Source: Pseudoflavitalea rhizosphaerae
Lineage (GTDB): Bacteria > Bacteroidota > Bacteroidia > Chitinophagales > Chitinophagaceae
Reading direction: 5' to 3'
Length of the DNA: 64,000 bases
Assembly (NCBI RefSeq): GCF_003991355.1
Contig: NZ_RCSU01000003.1
Coordinates: forward strand, 372,001 to 436,000
In this document: one piece after another, positions 9,714-18,918 of the stretch
Layout: each line of letters begins with the position of its first letter
How positions within the stretch are numbered: the first letter of the stretch is position 1
The notes under the pieces: model-generated
What the model saw: the letters and a program-made list of their open reading frames with translations, nothing else
Databases searched by the model: none
Told to the model about the DNA's origin: nothing
Position numbers and translations under genes: made by a program

Positions 9714-10934
9714 ATGAAAAGAACAGGCATCATTGCATTACTTACCGTATGTGCATTATTGCAGGCTATTGTGTCATTGGCCCAGGTGGATACCGTATTC
9801 AACCCCGAGCCAATACAGGATACTGTGATCAAAGAAAAAGAACGGAAACGTATCGCTTTCTTTACACCACTCTATCTGGATTCAGCCTTCGATGCCATGG
9901 GCAATTACAGGTACGCAAAAACTTTCCCGAAATTCATCAATCCCGGTCTTGAATTCTGGGAAGGCGCACAACTGGCCATCGACTCCCTCCGCAAAGAAGG
10001 CGTTAAAATTGAAGTGATGGTGTACGATACCCGCAGCACGTCCAAAAAATTCAACGATTTACTAACCAGCGATGAAGTGCGCGACGCCGACCTCCTGATC
10101 GGTCACGTGAATGTGAATGAAGCAGCACAACTGGCTTATCTCGCCGGGCAACTCAATGTGCCCTTCATCAATGCCAACCTGCCCAATGAAGCGAACGTGA
10201 GCAACAACCCCAATTATGTAATGCTGAACTCCACGCTGTTCACCCATTGTACCGGCATTTACAAATTCCTTCAACGCAATTATTCTGTTTCCAATATCAT
10301 CGTTTTCCGGAAAAAAGGCACTACCGAAGACCGACTCAAAACCTACTTTGAAGAAATAGAAAAATCAACAGCCGCCATCCCGCTCAAACTCAAATACGTT
10401 ACGCTCACAGATAATTATACTGCCGCTAACCTGCAACAGTATCTCGACAGCAACAAAACGAACGTGGTATTGGCAGGCAGCCTGGATGCAGCTTTCGGCC
10501 TCACCCTGGCGCAACAGCTCTCAGGGCTCAGCACCAGCTATACCACCACCCTCATCGGTATGCCCACCTGGGATGTACTGGATTTTGAAAAGACCATTTA
10601 CAAAGGCATCGAAATCATTTACAGCACACCATTCTACCTGAACCCAACAGACAAACTGGTGCTCAATACCACCGAGAATTTCAAAACAGTTTTCTATTCA
10701 CGCCCTTCGGATATGCTTTTCCGTGGGTTCGAAACATTATATCATTTCACACACCTGCTGCTTACGCACGGTACCAACCTCGGATCCAGCCTCGGCGATA
10801 AGAATTACAAGCTCTTCACAGACTTCGATATTCAACCGGTGCTGGACAAATCCACCATGACCCTCGACTATTTTGAGAACAAAAAACTATACTTCGTCAA
10901 GAAGGTAGACGGCGTAGTGAAAGCGGTGTACTAA
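9714..10934 (+). CDS. periplasmic type 1 binding-fold protein (ABC substrate-binding-like)
   Basis: 406 residues with a Sec signal peptide (MKRTGIIALLTVCALLQAIVSLAQ). The body resembles the Peripla_BP_6/Leu-Ile-Val binding fold: an N-lobe opening KERKRIAFFTPLYLDSAF, a conserved FWEGAQLAIDSLRKEG helix, DADLLIGHVN, VPFINANLPNE and a hinge-like GMPTWDVLDFE. In Bacteroidota, proteins of this type often lie next to guaA, sometimes with a LysM domain; no LysM is evident here. There is no ABC permease or ATPase beside it, so transport is doubtful; a wall- or ligand-sensing role is possible. The stop is 9 bases before the exonuclease gene, suggesting one transcript. Confidence 0.8.
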   Translation: MKRTGIIALLTVCALLQAIVSLAQVDTVFNPEPIQDTVIKEKERKRIAFFTPLYLDSAFDAMGNYRYAKTFPKFINPGLEFWEGAQLAIDSLRKEGVKIEVMVYDTRSTSKKFNDLLTSDEVRDADLLIGHVNVNEAAQLAYLAGQLNVPFINANLPNEANVSNNPNYVMLNSTLFTHCTGIYKFLQRNYSVSNIIVFRKKGTTEDRLKTYFEEIEKSTAAIPLKLKYVTLTDNYTAANLQQYLDSNKTNVVLAGSLDAAFGLTLAQQLSGLSTSYTTTLIGMPTWDVLDFEKTIYKGIEIIYSTPFYLNPTDKLVLNTTENFKTVFYSRPSDMLFRGFETLYHFTHLLLTHGTNLGSSLGDKNYKLFTDFDIQPVLDKSTMTLDYFENKKLYFVKKVDGVVKAVY

Positions 10935-10943
10935 ACACCCGGA

Positions 10944-12017
10944 ATGCCTCTCATTGAATTCTCAGATAAAGGTTTGTTTTGCCGACAGGGCAATTTCTAT
11001 ATCGATCCCTGGAGACCGGTAGACTATGCCATCATCACCCATGCGCACAGCGATCACGCCCGCTGGGGAATGAAGCATTATCTCTGCCATACTCAGTGCA
11101 GGCCCTTGCTGCAACTGCGCCTCGGCAACAATGATTACCAGACGCTCGAATGGGAACAGACCATCTTCATCAATGGTGTTACCGTTTCCCTTCATCCTGC
11201 CGGCCATATGATCGGTTCCTCACAGGTGAGGCTGGAATACAAGGGCGAAGTTTGGGTAGTGAGCGGTGATTATAAGGTGGAAGACGATGGCCTCAGCGGC
11301 CGTTTCGAGCCTGTTCCCTGTAATACATTTATCACCGAATCCACTTTCGGTTTACCTATCTACAAATGGCAACCACAGCATATGATCTTCCAGCAGATCC
11401 AGGACTGGGTGCGTCATTGCCATGAGTCTGACAAAATCCCCATCCTCTTTGCTTACAGCCTGGGCAAGGCACAACGATTGCTGCAATGTCTTCCGGAAGT
11501 GAGCCCGAACATTTATGTACATGGCGCCATCTACAATGCACAAAATACCCTGGCCCAGGCAGGATGGGCATTGCCCGATGTGCACCTGGTGAGCGATGCC
11601 ACTCCCCGCAGCATGATCGCCGGTAATGTGGTACTGGCACCAGGCAGCGCCGACGGTTCGCCCTGGCTCAAACGGTTTGGCGCACACGAAATTGGCGTTT
11701 GCAGCGGATGGATGCAGATACGCGGCAATGTCCGCAGACGCAATGTGGATGCAGCTTTTCCATTGAGCGACCATGCGGACTGGCCGGGACTTTTACAGGC
11801 TATCCACGCCACAGGCGCTTCCAAAGTATTTGTGACCCACGGCTTCCAGGCAGCACTCAGCCGCTACTTAACAGAACAAGGTCTCGAAGCTGCGGAAGTG
11901 AAAACAGAATTTGGGGACGAAGAAGAAGGACTGGCAACAATTGAAAACGAATCCGGGTCCGGCCAGCCAAGCAGTCCCGGACCAGACAACAATGAATCAA
12001 ATAACCTTTCATCTTGA
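10944..12017 (+). CDS. ligase-associated DNA damage response exonuclease (metallo-beta-lactamase/beta-CASP)
   Basis: 357 residues. The metallo-beta-lactamase metal site is seen as THAHSDHARWG (HxHxDH), followed by HPAGHMIGS and SGDYKVEDDG; a beta-CASP-type half follows (FAYSLGKAQR, LSDHADW, VFVTHG). This is the exonuclease family encoded with an ATP-dependent ligase, a DEXH helicase and the PdeM phosphoesterase in bacterial DNA repair islands; the Pseudomonas putida version is biochemically known. The stop TGA at 12015-12017 overlaps the TTG start of the ligase, so translation is probably coupled. The acidic, glycine/asparagine-rich tail after about residue 325 looks disordered. Confidence 0.93.
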   Translation: MPLIEFSDKGLFCRQGNFYIDPWRPVDYAIITHAHSDHARWGMKHYLCHTQCRPLLQLRLGNNDYQTLEWEQTIFINGVTVSLHPAGHMIGSSQVRLEYKGEVWVVSGDYKVEDDGLSGRFEPVPCNTFITESTFGLPIYKWQPQHMIFQQIQDWVRHCHESDKIPILFAYSLGKAQRLLQCLPEVSPNIYVHGAIYNAQNTLAQAGWALPDVHLVSDATPRSMIAGNVVLAPGSADGSPWLKRFGAHEIGVCSGWMQIRGNVRRRNVDAAFPLSDHADWPGLLQAIHATGASKVFVTHGFQAALSRYLTEQGLEAAEVKTEFGDEEEGLATIENESGSGQPSSPGPDNNESNNLSS

Positions 12018-13609
12018 AAGCCTTTGCGCAACTCATACAACAACTGGGCAGCGCCACTGCTACCAACGACAAGCTCAATGCACTGAGCGAATATTTCCCG
12101 GACGCCAACGATAAAGACAAGGTCTGGACGATAGCACTCTTCAGCGGCCGTCGCCCCAAACGCGCCGTGAATTCCACTTTATTATCCCAATGGTGCATCG
12201 ATCTCATCAACTTACCTGCATGGTTATTCGAAGAATCCTATCACACGGTTGGCGATCTCGCAGAAACCATCGCCCTGCTGCTTCCTCCCGCCACAGATGA
12301 GGCAGCCTCGCTCCCGCTTCATGTATACCTGGAAAAATTAGTAAGCCTGGAGAAAGCCCCTGAAGACGAAAAGAAAACCTTCATCGTAAACAGCTGGATG
12401 AGCATGAGCCAGGAAGAAAGATTCGTGTTCAATAAATTCATCACCGGTGGTTTCCGCATCGGCGTATCTCAAAAAACAATTGTAAATGCCCTTGCCCGTA
12501 GTACCGGTCTTTCCGGTTCCGTGATCGCGCATCGCATCAGTGGCAACTGGGATCCGGCAACCACGTCCTATGATTCGCTGCTCAGCGAGGAAGCAGCAGC
12601 TGCTGATATCTCCAAGCCCTACCCATTCTATCTCGCCTATGCACTGGAAGATCCTCCCGCCGGTCTCGGCCAGCCTCATGAATGGCAGGCTGAATGGAAA
12701 TGGGATGGCATACGTGGACAGATCATCAAACGCAACAACCAGCTCTTCACCTGGAGCCGCGGCGAAGAATTGATCACAGAGAAATTTCCGGAATACAATA
12801 TCCTTCAGCAACTATTACCCAACGGCATCGCACTCGATGGTGAGATCCTTCCTTTCGACGGCAAGCGCCCCTTACCGTTCAGCATCCTTCAAACACGTAT
12901 CGGCCGCAAGAACGTTACCAAAAAACAATTGCAGGAAGCGCCCGCCGCTTTCTTCGTATATGATCTGCTGGAACTGGATGGCGCAGACTCCCGCGAACAA
13001 CCCCTCTCCCTTCGCAGACAACAACTTGAAAGCATCGTCAACCAAATCAACCATCCCATTCTACAACTCTCGCCCAATATAACTTTCAGCAACTGGGACG
13101 AACTGGCCACACTCCGCAACAATGCCCGCGATCTTGGTTCTGAAGGCCTTATGCTGAAACGTCTTTCCTCTTTCTATCAAACCGGCCGCAAACGCGGCGA
13201 CTGGTGGAAATGGAAGATCGATCCTCTTGTTATCGACTGCGTGATGGTCTACGCCATGAAAGGCCATGGCAGAAGAAGTAATCTCTACACCGACTATACC
13301 TTCGCGGTCAAAGACGGCGATCAGCTCGTCACTTTCACCAAAGCTTATTCCGGACTCACCGATGAAGAGTTTGCACAGGTTGACCATTTCGTTAAAAACA
13401 ATTCACTCGAAAAATTCGGACCTGTGCGCACCGTCAAACCTGAGCTGGTCTTCGAGATCGCATTCGAGGGCATTGCCGCCAGCAACCGTCACAAATCGGG
13501 AGTAGCCCTGCGCTTCCCCCGAATCAGCCGATGGCGTAAAGACAAAAAACCTGAAGAGATCAATACCCTTGAGGATTTGAAGCAGATGCTGGAGCTCTAT
13601 GGAAAATAA
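12014..13609 (+). CDS. ATP-dependent DNA ligase, ligase-associated repair island type
   Basis: 531 residues. The nucleotidyltransferase motif I is EWKWDGIRG with the adenylated lysine Lys229; downstream motifs include LDGEIL, FVYDLLELDG, SEGLMLKR and WWKWKIDP. An N-terminal helical DNA-binding domain (about 1-190) and a C-terminal OB fold complete the family architecture. It seals nicks in DNA. The start is TTG at 12014, inside the exonuclease stop (TTGA overlap). The N-terminus MKAFAQLIQQL matches the family and no in-frame ATG lies near, so TTG is preferred. It probably works with the flanking exonuclease and the helicase and PdeM genes further right. Confidence 0.95.
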   Translation: MKAFAQLIQQLGSATATNDKLNALSEYFPDANDKDKVWTIALFSGRRPKRAVNSTLLSQWCIDLINLPAWLFEESYHTVGDLAETIALLLPPATDEAASLPLHVYLEKLVSLEKAPEDEKKTFIVNSWMSMSQEERFVFNKFITGGFRIGVSQKTIVNALARSTGLSGSVIAHRISGNWDPATTSYDSLLSEEAAAADISKPYPFYLAYALEDPPAGLGQPHEWQAEWKWDGIRGQIIKRNNQLFTWSRGEELITEKFPEYNILQQLLPNGIALDGEILPFDGKRPLPFSILQTRIGRKNVTKKQLQEAPAAFFVYDLLELDGADSREQPLSLRRQQLESIVNQINHPILQLSPNITFSNWDELATLRNNARDLGSEGLMLKRLSSFYQTGRKRGDWWKWKIDPLVIDCVMVYAMKGHGRRSNLYTDYTFAVKDGDQLVTFTKAYSGLTDEEFAQVDHFVKNNSLEKFGPVRTVKPELVFEIAFEGIAASNRHKSGVALRFPRISRWRKDKKPEEINTLEDLKQMLELYGK

Positions 13610-13626
13610 ATAGAAGAATGAAAACC

Positions 13627-13675
13627 TTCGCCGGAGGCGAAGAAATAGTTGTCACTCGCCGGGAGGCGAGCGACT
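13627..13675. repeat. GC-palindrome repeat, half copy (copy A)
   Basis: Two palindromes remain: TTCGCCGGAGGCGAA (13627-13641) and GTCACTCGCCGGGAGGCGAG plus CGAC (13651-13674). They correspond to the right half of the complete elements at 29.2, 42.4 and 55.4 kb. The following CACTCTAAGTAA matches the CACTCCGAGTAA after copies B and C, so the conserved unit extends rightward. The rest of the 376-base gap between the ligase and the cytochrome gene (13610-13985) holds no gene I can support. Confidence 0.85.
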
Positions 13676-13985
13676 GGCAACACTCTAAGTAACTTTAACA
13701 ATCAGCAACACCGGCATTCCGAAGCCAGCAATAAGCTACTATCACACTGCCACACCTGAATTCAAAATGATGCACCTTCACCTGTAAAGTTGCACCCGCG
13801 GCCCCATGTTTCGACGGGTTAAAAAATGAAGGCCTTTGAAATGTAAGCGAAAAAGCCTGGCTCAGCACCACAGCCCAATCCAGCCAACCTTAGCCCCAAT
13901 ATATATTCTCCCGCGCCGGTTCATTTCACAGCCTGCATTTTTAAACCCAGAGAAACTATTAACTTTAAGGATAGAATCTCTGCGC

Positions 13986-15368
13986 ATGAAGAAGTGGTTA
14001 GTAGTCATATTCATTGTGATCAGTGGCGCAGCCTTTACAAGAGTGCTGGACCTGATCCCGTTCGAGCTGGTACATATTCCTCCCAGTCCTCAACGCCTTG
14101 GCGGCGATTCCGCCAAAGGTTACCAATACCTCACTACCGGCGATTACGTAAAAGGCGGTATCCCATTCAGTGTTTTTGTGATGGGGATGGGAAAAGACAA
14201 TCACAATTATCTCCAACGGGATGGTAAAAATGAAAAACTCTCCCACGAGTATACGGCTATCACGGCAGGTAACGGGGAAGTGCTGGTGGCGCCTAACTGT
14301 TTGCAATGCCATGCGCAGGTGATGGATGATCAGTTGTATATGGGTCTTGGTAATTCGCTGATCGATTTTACGCAGAATGAGAAGCTCAATATCAAAAACC
14401 TGAAGAAGGTGGAAGCCTGGCTCAAACTGACTGCTCCTAAGAAATACGAAGCGTCGAAATCATTCATCGAGATCACGAAAGCCATTGGTCCCTATTTATC
14501 AACGGAAGTACGGGGAGTGAATGCTGCGGATCGGCTGGCTGCATTACTGGCTGCTCATCGCGATCCTGTCACTTTTAAATGGATCGATACGCCCGCTCTC
14601 GAAATCCCCGGGCAACTGATCCCTACGGATGTGCCTGCCTGGTGGTTGCTGAAGAAGAAGAATGCGATGTTCTACAATGGATTTGGAAGAGGTGATTTCG
14701 GCAAGTTCCTGATGGCGTCCAATTTACTCACGGTGAACGATACTGCTGAATCGCGCGAAGTGGATTCGCATATGCCCGATGTTCTGGCTTATATCTATTC
14801 ATTGCAGGCCCCGAAATTTCCCGGAGTAATTGATGAAGGGCTGGCTGCTGAAGGAAAGGTTTTGTTCGATGGTAATTGCAGTAAATGTCATGGCACCTAT
14901 GGCGATTCTGTTTCTTATCCCAACCTGCTGGTGCCACAGCATATCATCAAATCAGATTCATTGTTGTTCACCAGCAATTACAGCAATCCGCAATTTGTGG
15001 AATGGTTCAATAACAGCTGGTTCACGAAGGGCGATCATCCTGCCAAACTGGAGCCCTATGCGGGATATATCGCGCCGCCACTCGATGGGATCTGGATCAC
15101 TGCGCCTTATCTTCATAACGGTTCGGTTCCTGACCTCGAATCATTGTTGAACAGTAAACTGAGGCCGCAGTACTGGTCGCGCGATTTCGACCAACCACAA
15201 TATAACCAGGATAATCCCGGATGGGCTTACAAGCGCCACGATAAACCAGGAAAGAAAAATATCTACAATACCGATCTCCCCGGTTATAGCAACAAGGGGC
15301 ATTATTTCGGCGATAAATTATCTGACAAAGAACGAAAGGCTTTGATCGAGTACCTGAAAACATTATAG
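13986..15368 (+). CDS. di-haem c-type cytochrome, secreted
   Basis: 460 residues from the ATG at 13986; an upstream in-frame extension to 13836 is rejected because it is low-complexity and precedes an obvious signal sequence (MKKWLVVIFIVISGAAF). Two haem-c sites are present: CLQCH at 105-109 and CSKCH at 298-302. APYLHNGSVPDL near residue 373 is a motif shared by di-haem cytochrome peroxidase- and RoxA-like proteins. It is exported and probably acts in periplasmic electron transfer or an oxidase/oxygenase reaction; the substrate cannot be told. It lies between the ligase and helicase of a DNA repair island, with only 4 bases before the helicase start. A weak -7-like TAACTTTA lies at 13960-13967. 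Confidence 0.88.
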   Translation: MKKWLVVIFIVISGAAFTRVLDLIPFELVHIPPSPQRLGGDSAKGYQYLTTGDYVKGGIPFSVFVMGMGKDNHNYLQRDGKNEKLSHEYTAITAGNGEVLVAPNCLQCHAQVMDDQLYMGLGNSLIDFTQNEKLNIKNLKKVEAWLKLTAPKKYEASKSFIEITKAIGPYLSTEVRGVNAADRLAALLAAHRDPVTFKWIDTPALEIPGQLIPTDVPAWWLLKKKNAMFYNGFGRGDFGKFLMASNLLTVNDTAESREVDSHMPDVLAYIYSLQAPKFPGVIDEGLAAEGKVLFDGNCSKCHGTYGDSVSYPNLLVPQHIIKSDSLLFTSNYSNPQFVEWFNNSWFTKGDHPAKLEPYAGYIAPPLDGIWITAPYLHNGSVPDLESLLNSKLRPQYWSRDFDQPQYNQDNPGWAYKRHDKPGKKNIYNTDLPGYSNKGHYFGDKLSDKERKALIEYLKTL

Positions 15369-15372
15369 GCTG

Positions 15373-17877
15373 TTGCTTCATTCCACCATAGGATACCAGG
15401 TGGTCCGCCGCTGGCTGGACGCCAAACGATTTGAGCCTTTCCCCTTCCAGGAGGAAGCCTGGCAACATATTGCCAATGGTAACAGCGGCCTGGTAAATGC
15501 CCCTACAGGATTCGGAAAAACTTATTCAGTTTTTATTGGTGCGCTGATCGATTTCATCAACAGGCATCCGGAGAATTATCTTACCAAATCGAAGAACGGA
15601 TTGCAGTTGTTGTGGGTAACACCATTGCGCGCACTGGCAAAAGATATCGGCCGGGCAATGGAAGAAGCCATTGCAGAACTGGGTATGAACTGGAAAGTTG
15701 GTATCCGCAACGGAGATACTGACATTAACGAAAGGCAGCGACAAAAAAGACAAATGCCTGAAGTGTTGCTGATCACGCCTGAAAGCCTGCATTTGTTACT
15801 GGCGCAAAAAGGATATGCTGAAGTTTTTAAGCATCTCCGCATCATTGCCGTAGATGAATGGCATGAACTGATCGGCAGCAAGCGTGGTGTACAGGTGGAG
15901 CTTGCCATCTCGCGCATCGTGCATGTACAGCATCAGCATTACGGCACATATTGTAATGTATGGGGCATCAGCGCTACCATCGGCAATATGCAGGAAGCGC
16001 AGGATGTACTGCTCTCGCCTGTGCAAACGCTGAGTGGCAAACAGGCTGTGCAGGTGAAAGCACATTTGAAAAAAGAAGTTAGGATCGAATCCATTCTCCC
16101 TGATGAAATTGAAAATTATCCATGGGCAGGACATCTTGGTTTGAAGCTGGTGGATAAAGTATTGCCTATCCTGGATCAAAGTAAAACAACCCTCATTTTT
16201 ATCAATACGCGCGGCATGGCAGAGCGATGGTACCAAACCTTGCTCACTGCTGCCCCGGAACTGGCAGGCGCCATTGCATTGCACCATGGCAGCATTGAAC
16301 AGGAGTTGCGCATCTGGGTGGAAGAAGCCCTGCATACGGCAAGGCTCAAGGCAGTGGTCTGCACCGCCAGCCTCGATCTCGGCGTGGACTTCCGTCCGGT
16401 TGAAACCGTGATCCAGGTGGGTTCTCCCAAGGGGGTAGCCCGCTTTCTGCAAAGAGCGGGAAGAAGCGGTCACCGTCCCGGGGAAGTCAGCACTATTTAT
16501 TTTCTGCCCACGCATTCATTGGAACTGGTGGAAGTGGCGGCGCTGAAATCCGCCATTGCAGAGAATTATATCGAGAACCGCGATCCCATGTTATTATGCT
16601 ATGATGTGCTGATACAATACCTCTGCACACTGGCGATCTCCGATGGGTTCAGGCCCGATGAGTTGTATAAAGAAGTGGTTTCCACCTTCTGCTATCGCGA
16701 TATGACGGAAGACGACTGGCATTCTGTTCTTGAATTTGTGACCACCGGTGGCTCAGCGCTTCAGCAATATGATGAATACAAAAAAGTAGAAGTGATCGAT
16801 GGTGTTTACCGGATCACGAGCCGTCGTATTGCGATGCGTCACCGGATGCATATCGGCACCATCGTGAGTGAGTCTATGCTCAAAGTGAAATTCGTACATG
16901 GTGGCTGGATCGGTATGATCGAAGAATGGTTCGTCTCCAGGCTTACACCGGGCGAAGTGTTCACACTATCTGGCCGCAACCTGGAACTGGTAGGGATTAA
17001 AGACATGACGGTGCTGGTGAAGAAATCCAACTCCACCAAATCCATCGTTCCCAGCTGGCAGGGAGGCCGCATGCCTTTATCTGCCAACCTCGGAAAAAAA
17101 CTTAGGGAACAATTCAACAGCGTATTCAAGATGCTGCCCGATGGCAGGATGGTATTGGCCCGCGCCAAAGACATCGAGATGCGTGTATTGCAACCCTTGT
17201 TCAAATTGCAGGAAGATTTGTCGCATGTGCCACGCGCCAATGAATTGCTGATAGAACATATCGAAACGAAGGATGGCTACCATCTTTTTGTATACCCCTT
17301 CGAAGGCAGGCTTGTGCATGAAGCGATGGCTGCTGTGCTGGCATATCGTATCAGTCGTATCATGCCGATCACGTTTTCATTCGCCATGAACGATTATGGT
17401 TTTGAGCTGCTCAGCGATCAGCCCATACCTGTGGATGATGCCAATGTATATGAACTTTTCAGTCCTGAAAATCTGCTCACCGATATCCAGCGTAGCGCCA
17501 ATTCAACGGAGATGGCTAAGCGAAAATTCAGGGATATTGCCGTGATCGGCGGACTGATCTTCCAGGGTTACCCTGGTGAGCAAAAGAAAGCAAGGCACCT
17601 GCAGGCTTCTGCCAGTTTATTGTTCAATGTGTTCGTTGAATATGACCGGAATAATCTGCTGGTCCGACAGGCCTTCCAGGAAGTGTTCGACAGGGAGATG
17701 GAAGAAGCCCGTTTGCGCAATATGCTGGAACGGATACAGCAAAGCAATATCATTATCAGGTTCCCGGAACGGCTGACGCCATTCTGTTTCCCGATCAAAG
17801 TGGATAGTTTAAGAGAAAGTTTAACGTCAGAAAAGTTGGAGGACAGGGTTAAGCGGATGCAGGAGCTGGGGGGATGA
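15373..17877 (+). CDS. ligase-associated DNA damage response DEXH-box helicase (Lhr-like)
   Basis: 834 residues of a superfamily 2 helicase of the Lhr-core type. Motif I is NAPTGFGKT, motif II is the DEWHEL variant typical of the ligase-associated subfamily, motif III-like SATIG is present, and motif VI reads RAGRSGHRPG. The C-terminal half holds the winged-helix and Lhr-specific domains. It translocates on single-stranded DNA and unwinds duplexes. The start is TTG at 15373, 4 bases after the cytochrome stop; the N-terminal VVRRWLDAKRFEPFPFQ aligns with family N-termini, so no upstream residues seem missing. Transcription probably continues from the cytochrome gene. Confidence 0.95.
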   Translation: MLHSTIGYQVVRRWLDAKRFEPFPFQEEAWQHIANGNSGLVNAPTGFGKTYSVFIGALIDFINRHPENYLTKSKNGLQLLWVTPLRALAKDIGRAMEEAIAELGMNWKVGIRNGDTDINERQRQKRQMPEVLLITPESLHLLLAQKGYAEVFKHLRIIAVDEWHELIGSKRGVQVELAISRIVHVQHQHYGTYCNVWGISATIGNMQEAQDVLLSPVQTLSGKQAVQVKAHLKKEVRIESILPDEIENYPWAGHLGLKLVDKVLPILDQSKTTLIFINTRGMAERWYQTLLTAAPELAGAIALHHGSIEQELRIWVEEALHTARLKAVVCTASLDLGVDFRPVETVIQVGSPKGVARFLQRAGRSGHRPGEVSTIYFLPTHSLELVEVAALKSAIAENYIENRDPMLLCYDVLIQYLCTLAISDGFRPDELYKEVVSTFCYRDMTEDDWHSVLEFVTTGGSALQQYDEYKKVEVIDGVYRITSRRIAMRHRMHIGTIVSESMLKVKFVHGGWIGMIEEWFVSRLTPGEVFTLSGRNLELVGIKDMTVLVKKSNSTKSIVPSWQGGRMPLSANLGKKLREQFNSVFKMLPDGRMVLARAKDIEMRVLQPLFKLQEDLSHVPRANELLIEHIETKDGYHLFVYPFEGRLVHEAMAAVLAYRISRIMPITFSFAMNDYGFELLSDQPIPVDDANVYELFSPENLLTDIQRSANSTEMAKRKFRDIAVIGGLIFQGYPGEQKKARHLQASASLLFNVFVEYDRNNLLVRQAFQEVFDREMEEARLRNMLERIQQSNIIIRFPERLTPFCFPIKVDSLRESLTSEKLEDRVKRMQELGG

Positions 17878-17884
17878 GGGAAGG

Positions 17885-18202
17885 TTATACCAAGCTAGTC
17901 ATCTCTCCATCTGCTTTAGCAAACGCATGATGCAGCCTGATCAATGCACCCAAATACTTTTGATCATATTCTTTCTGTTTTAAGGCCTTTTTCACAGGAA
18001 TAAAGACAATATCGTCAAGCATTTTCAATCTTTCCCTAACATCTTCCGGTGAAGGCGGAGGTAATTTCCGCCTTTTCTTTTCAGCAAGAAAAGTACTCCA
18101 GGCCCTCTTTACTATTGCTAGTTGTTCTTCCTTAGTGAAAAAGTCCGGATCGATGAATTCATCCAGATTATCCAACACATAAGAATTTACCGGTACTTTC
18201 AT
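17885..18202 (-). CDS. hypothetical protein paired with a GNAT-like gene
   Basis: 105 residues, no family recognised. It is highly charged and predicted helical, with a central basic stretch (AEKKRRKLPPPSPEDVRERL) and a C-terminal half rich in Lys, Gln and Tyr (KALKQKEYDQKYLGAL). No signal peptide or membrane segment. It starts 10 bases after the stop of the GNAT-like gene, so the two form a two-gene minus-strand unit converging on the helicase, whose stop is 7 bases away. Its size and the pairing would fit an accessory or antitoxin-like partner, but it is not a ribbon-helix-helix protein by eye. Confidence 0.65.
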   Translation of the reverse strand: MKVPVNSYVLDNLDEFIDPDFFTKEEQLAIVKRAWSTFLAEKKRRKLPPPSPEDVRERLKMLDDIVFIPVKKALKQKEYDQKYLGALIRLHHAFAKADGEMTSLV

Positions 18203-18212
18203 ACATGAAAAT

Positions 18213-18725
18213 TTAGAAATACGAATTTACCAAAAAAAGGGATGCTTCCGGATAAATTACCATGCGTCCACCTCCTTCATGACGGGCTCTTAAGGTTTCA
18301 ACATAATGTTGAATTAGCCTTGTTTTTGCGTCAAAATTCACCAGACCTCCAAATCCACTATCAAAACTCATCTTGCATACAAAGGCCACCAAATTCCCCG
18401 CTACGCCAGCGAATTTCTTTTTTGAGCCATAGTTGTGCGGCGCAACTTCTATCAACTTCATAAAGCAATAAAGCTCATCAGTTACAGATACAAAACTTAT
18501 CACCCCTTCGATCTCTCCACCTCCCTCCCTCCGGACTAATTTATACACCTGCCTTCCCTCCGGCTTACACTCTTTCTTCCAGTCAAATTTCCACCCATCT
18601 TTCTTATATAGCTTGCTCAACTCTTTATAACTCGCCGGCATTACATCCGTTTCAAAAATTTTTCCGCTGCTGACTTCTTCAATACTGTTCGTGATCTTGT
18701 CGACTATGAACTCACACACATGCAT
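18213..18725 (-). CDS. GNAT-fold acetyltransferase-like protein
   Basis: 170 residues. The central and C-terminal part resembles a GNAT fold: a strand GVISFVSV, then LYCFMKLIEVAP, then KKFAGVAGNLVAFVCKMSF resembling the acetyl-CoA-binding loop and helix, then GLVNFDAKTRLIQHY and a final RMVIYPEASLFLV strand-helix. GNAT enzymes transfer acyl groups from CoA to amines; the substrate here is unknown. It is co-transcribed with the 105-residue gene behind it and set antisense inside the repair island. Moderately sure of the fold, not of the activity. Confidence 0.6.
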   Translation of the reverse strand: MHVCEFIVDKITNSIEEVSSGKIFETDVMPASYKELSKLYKKDGWKFDWKKECKPEGRQVYKLVRREGGGEIEGVISFVSVTDELYCFMKLIEVAPHNYGSKKKFAGVAGNLVAFVCKMSFDSGFGGLVNFDAKTRLIQHYVETLRARHEGGGRMVIYPEASLFLVNSYF

Positions 18726-18880
18726 AACCTAAGTTGTTTATTTTATAAATAAGGCATGCATATACGAACAACTTCAAATTCAGGTTTTTAAAAAGCTCCG
18801 GGTTTTTTCCCGCTCAAAATCCATGGTTATTTCAGAAAATTTCGTTACCAACAGCTGCTGAAAATCAAGATCATCTTCTC

Positions 18881-18911
18881 TTTTACGCCACTTTCATTTT
18901 CCCTAACTTTG
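18881..18911 (+). promoter_or_regulatory. pdeM promoter
   Basis: TTTA (18881-18884), 19 bases, TAACTTTG (18904-18911), an exact -7 match. The ATG of pdeM follows 7 bases later, so the transcript is close to leaderless. This gives pdeM its own promoter, separate from the helicase. Confidence 0.6.
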
Positions 18912-18918
18912 CCCTCTC

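Noticed and set aside
13836-13985. N-terminal extension of the cytochrome to 510 residues
   Set aside because: The extra 50 residues lack conservation-like character and precede a clear signal sequence beginning at the ATG at 13986.
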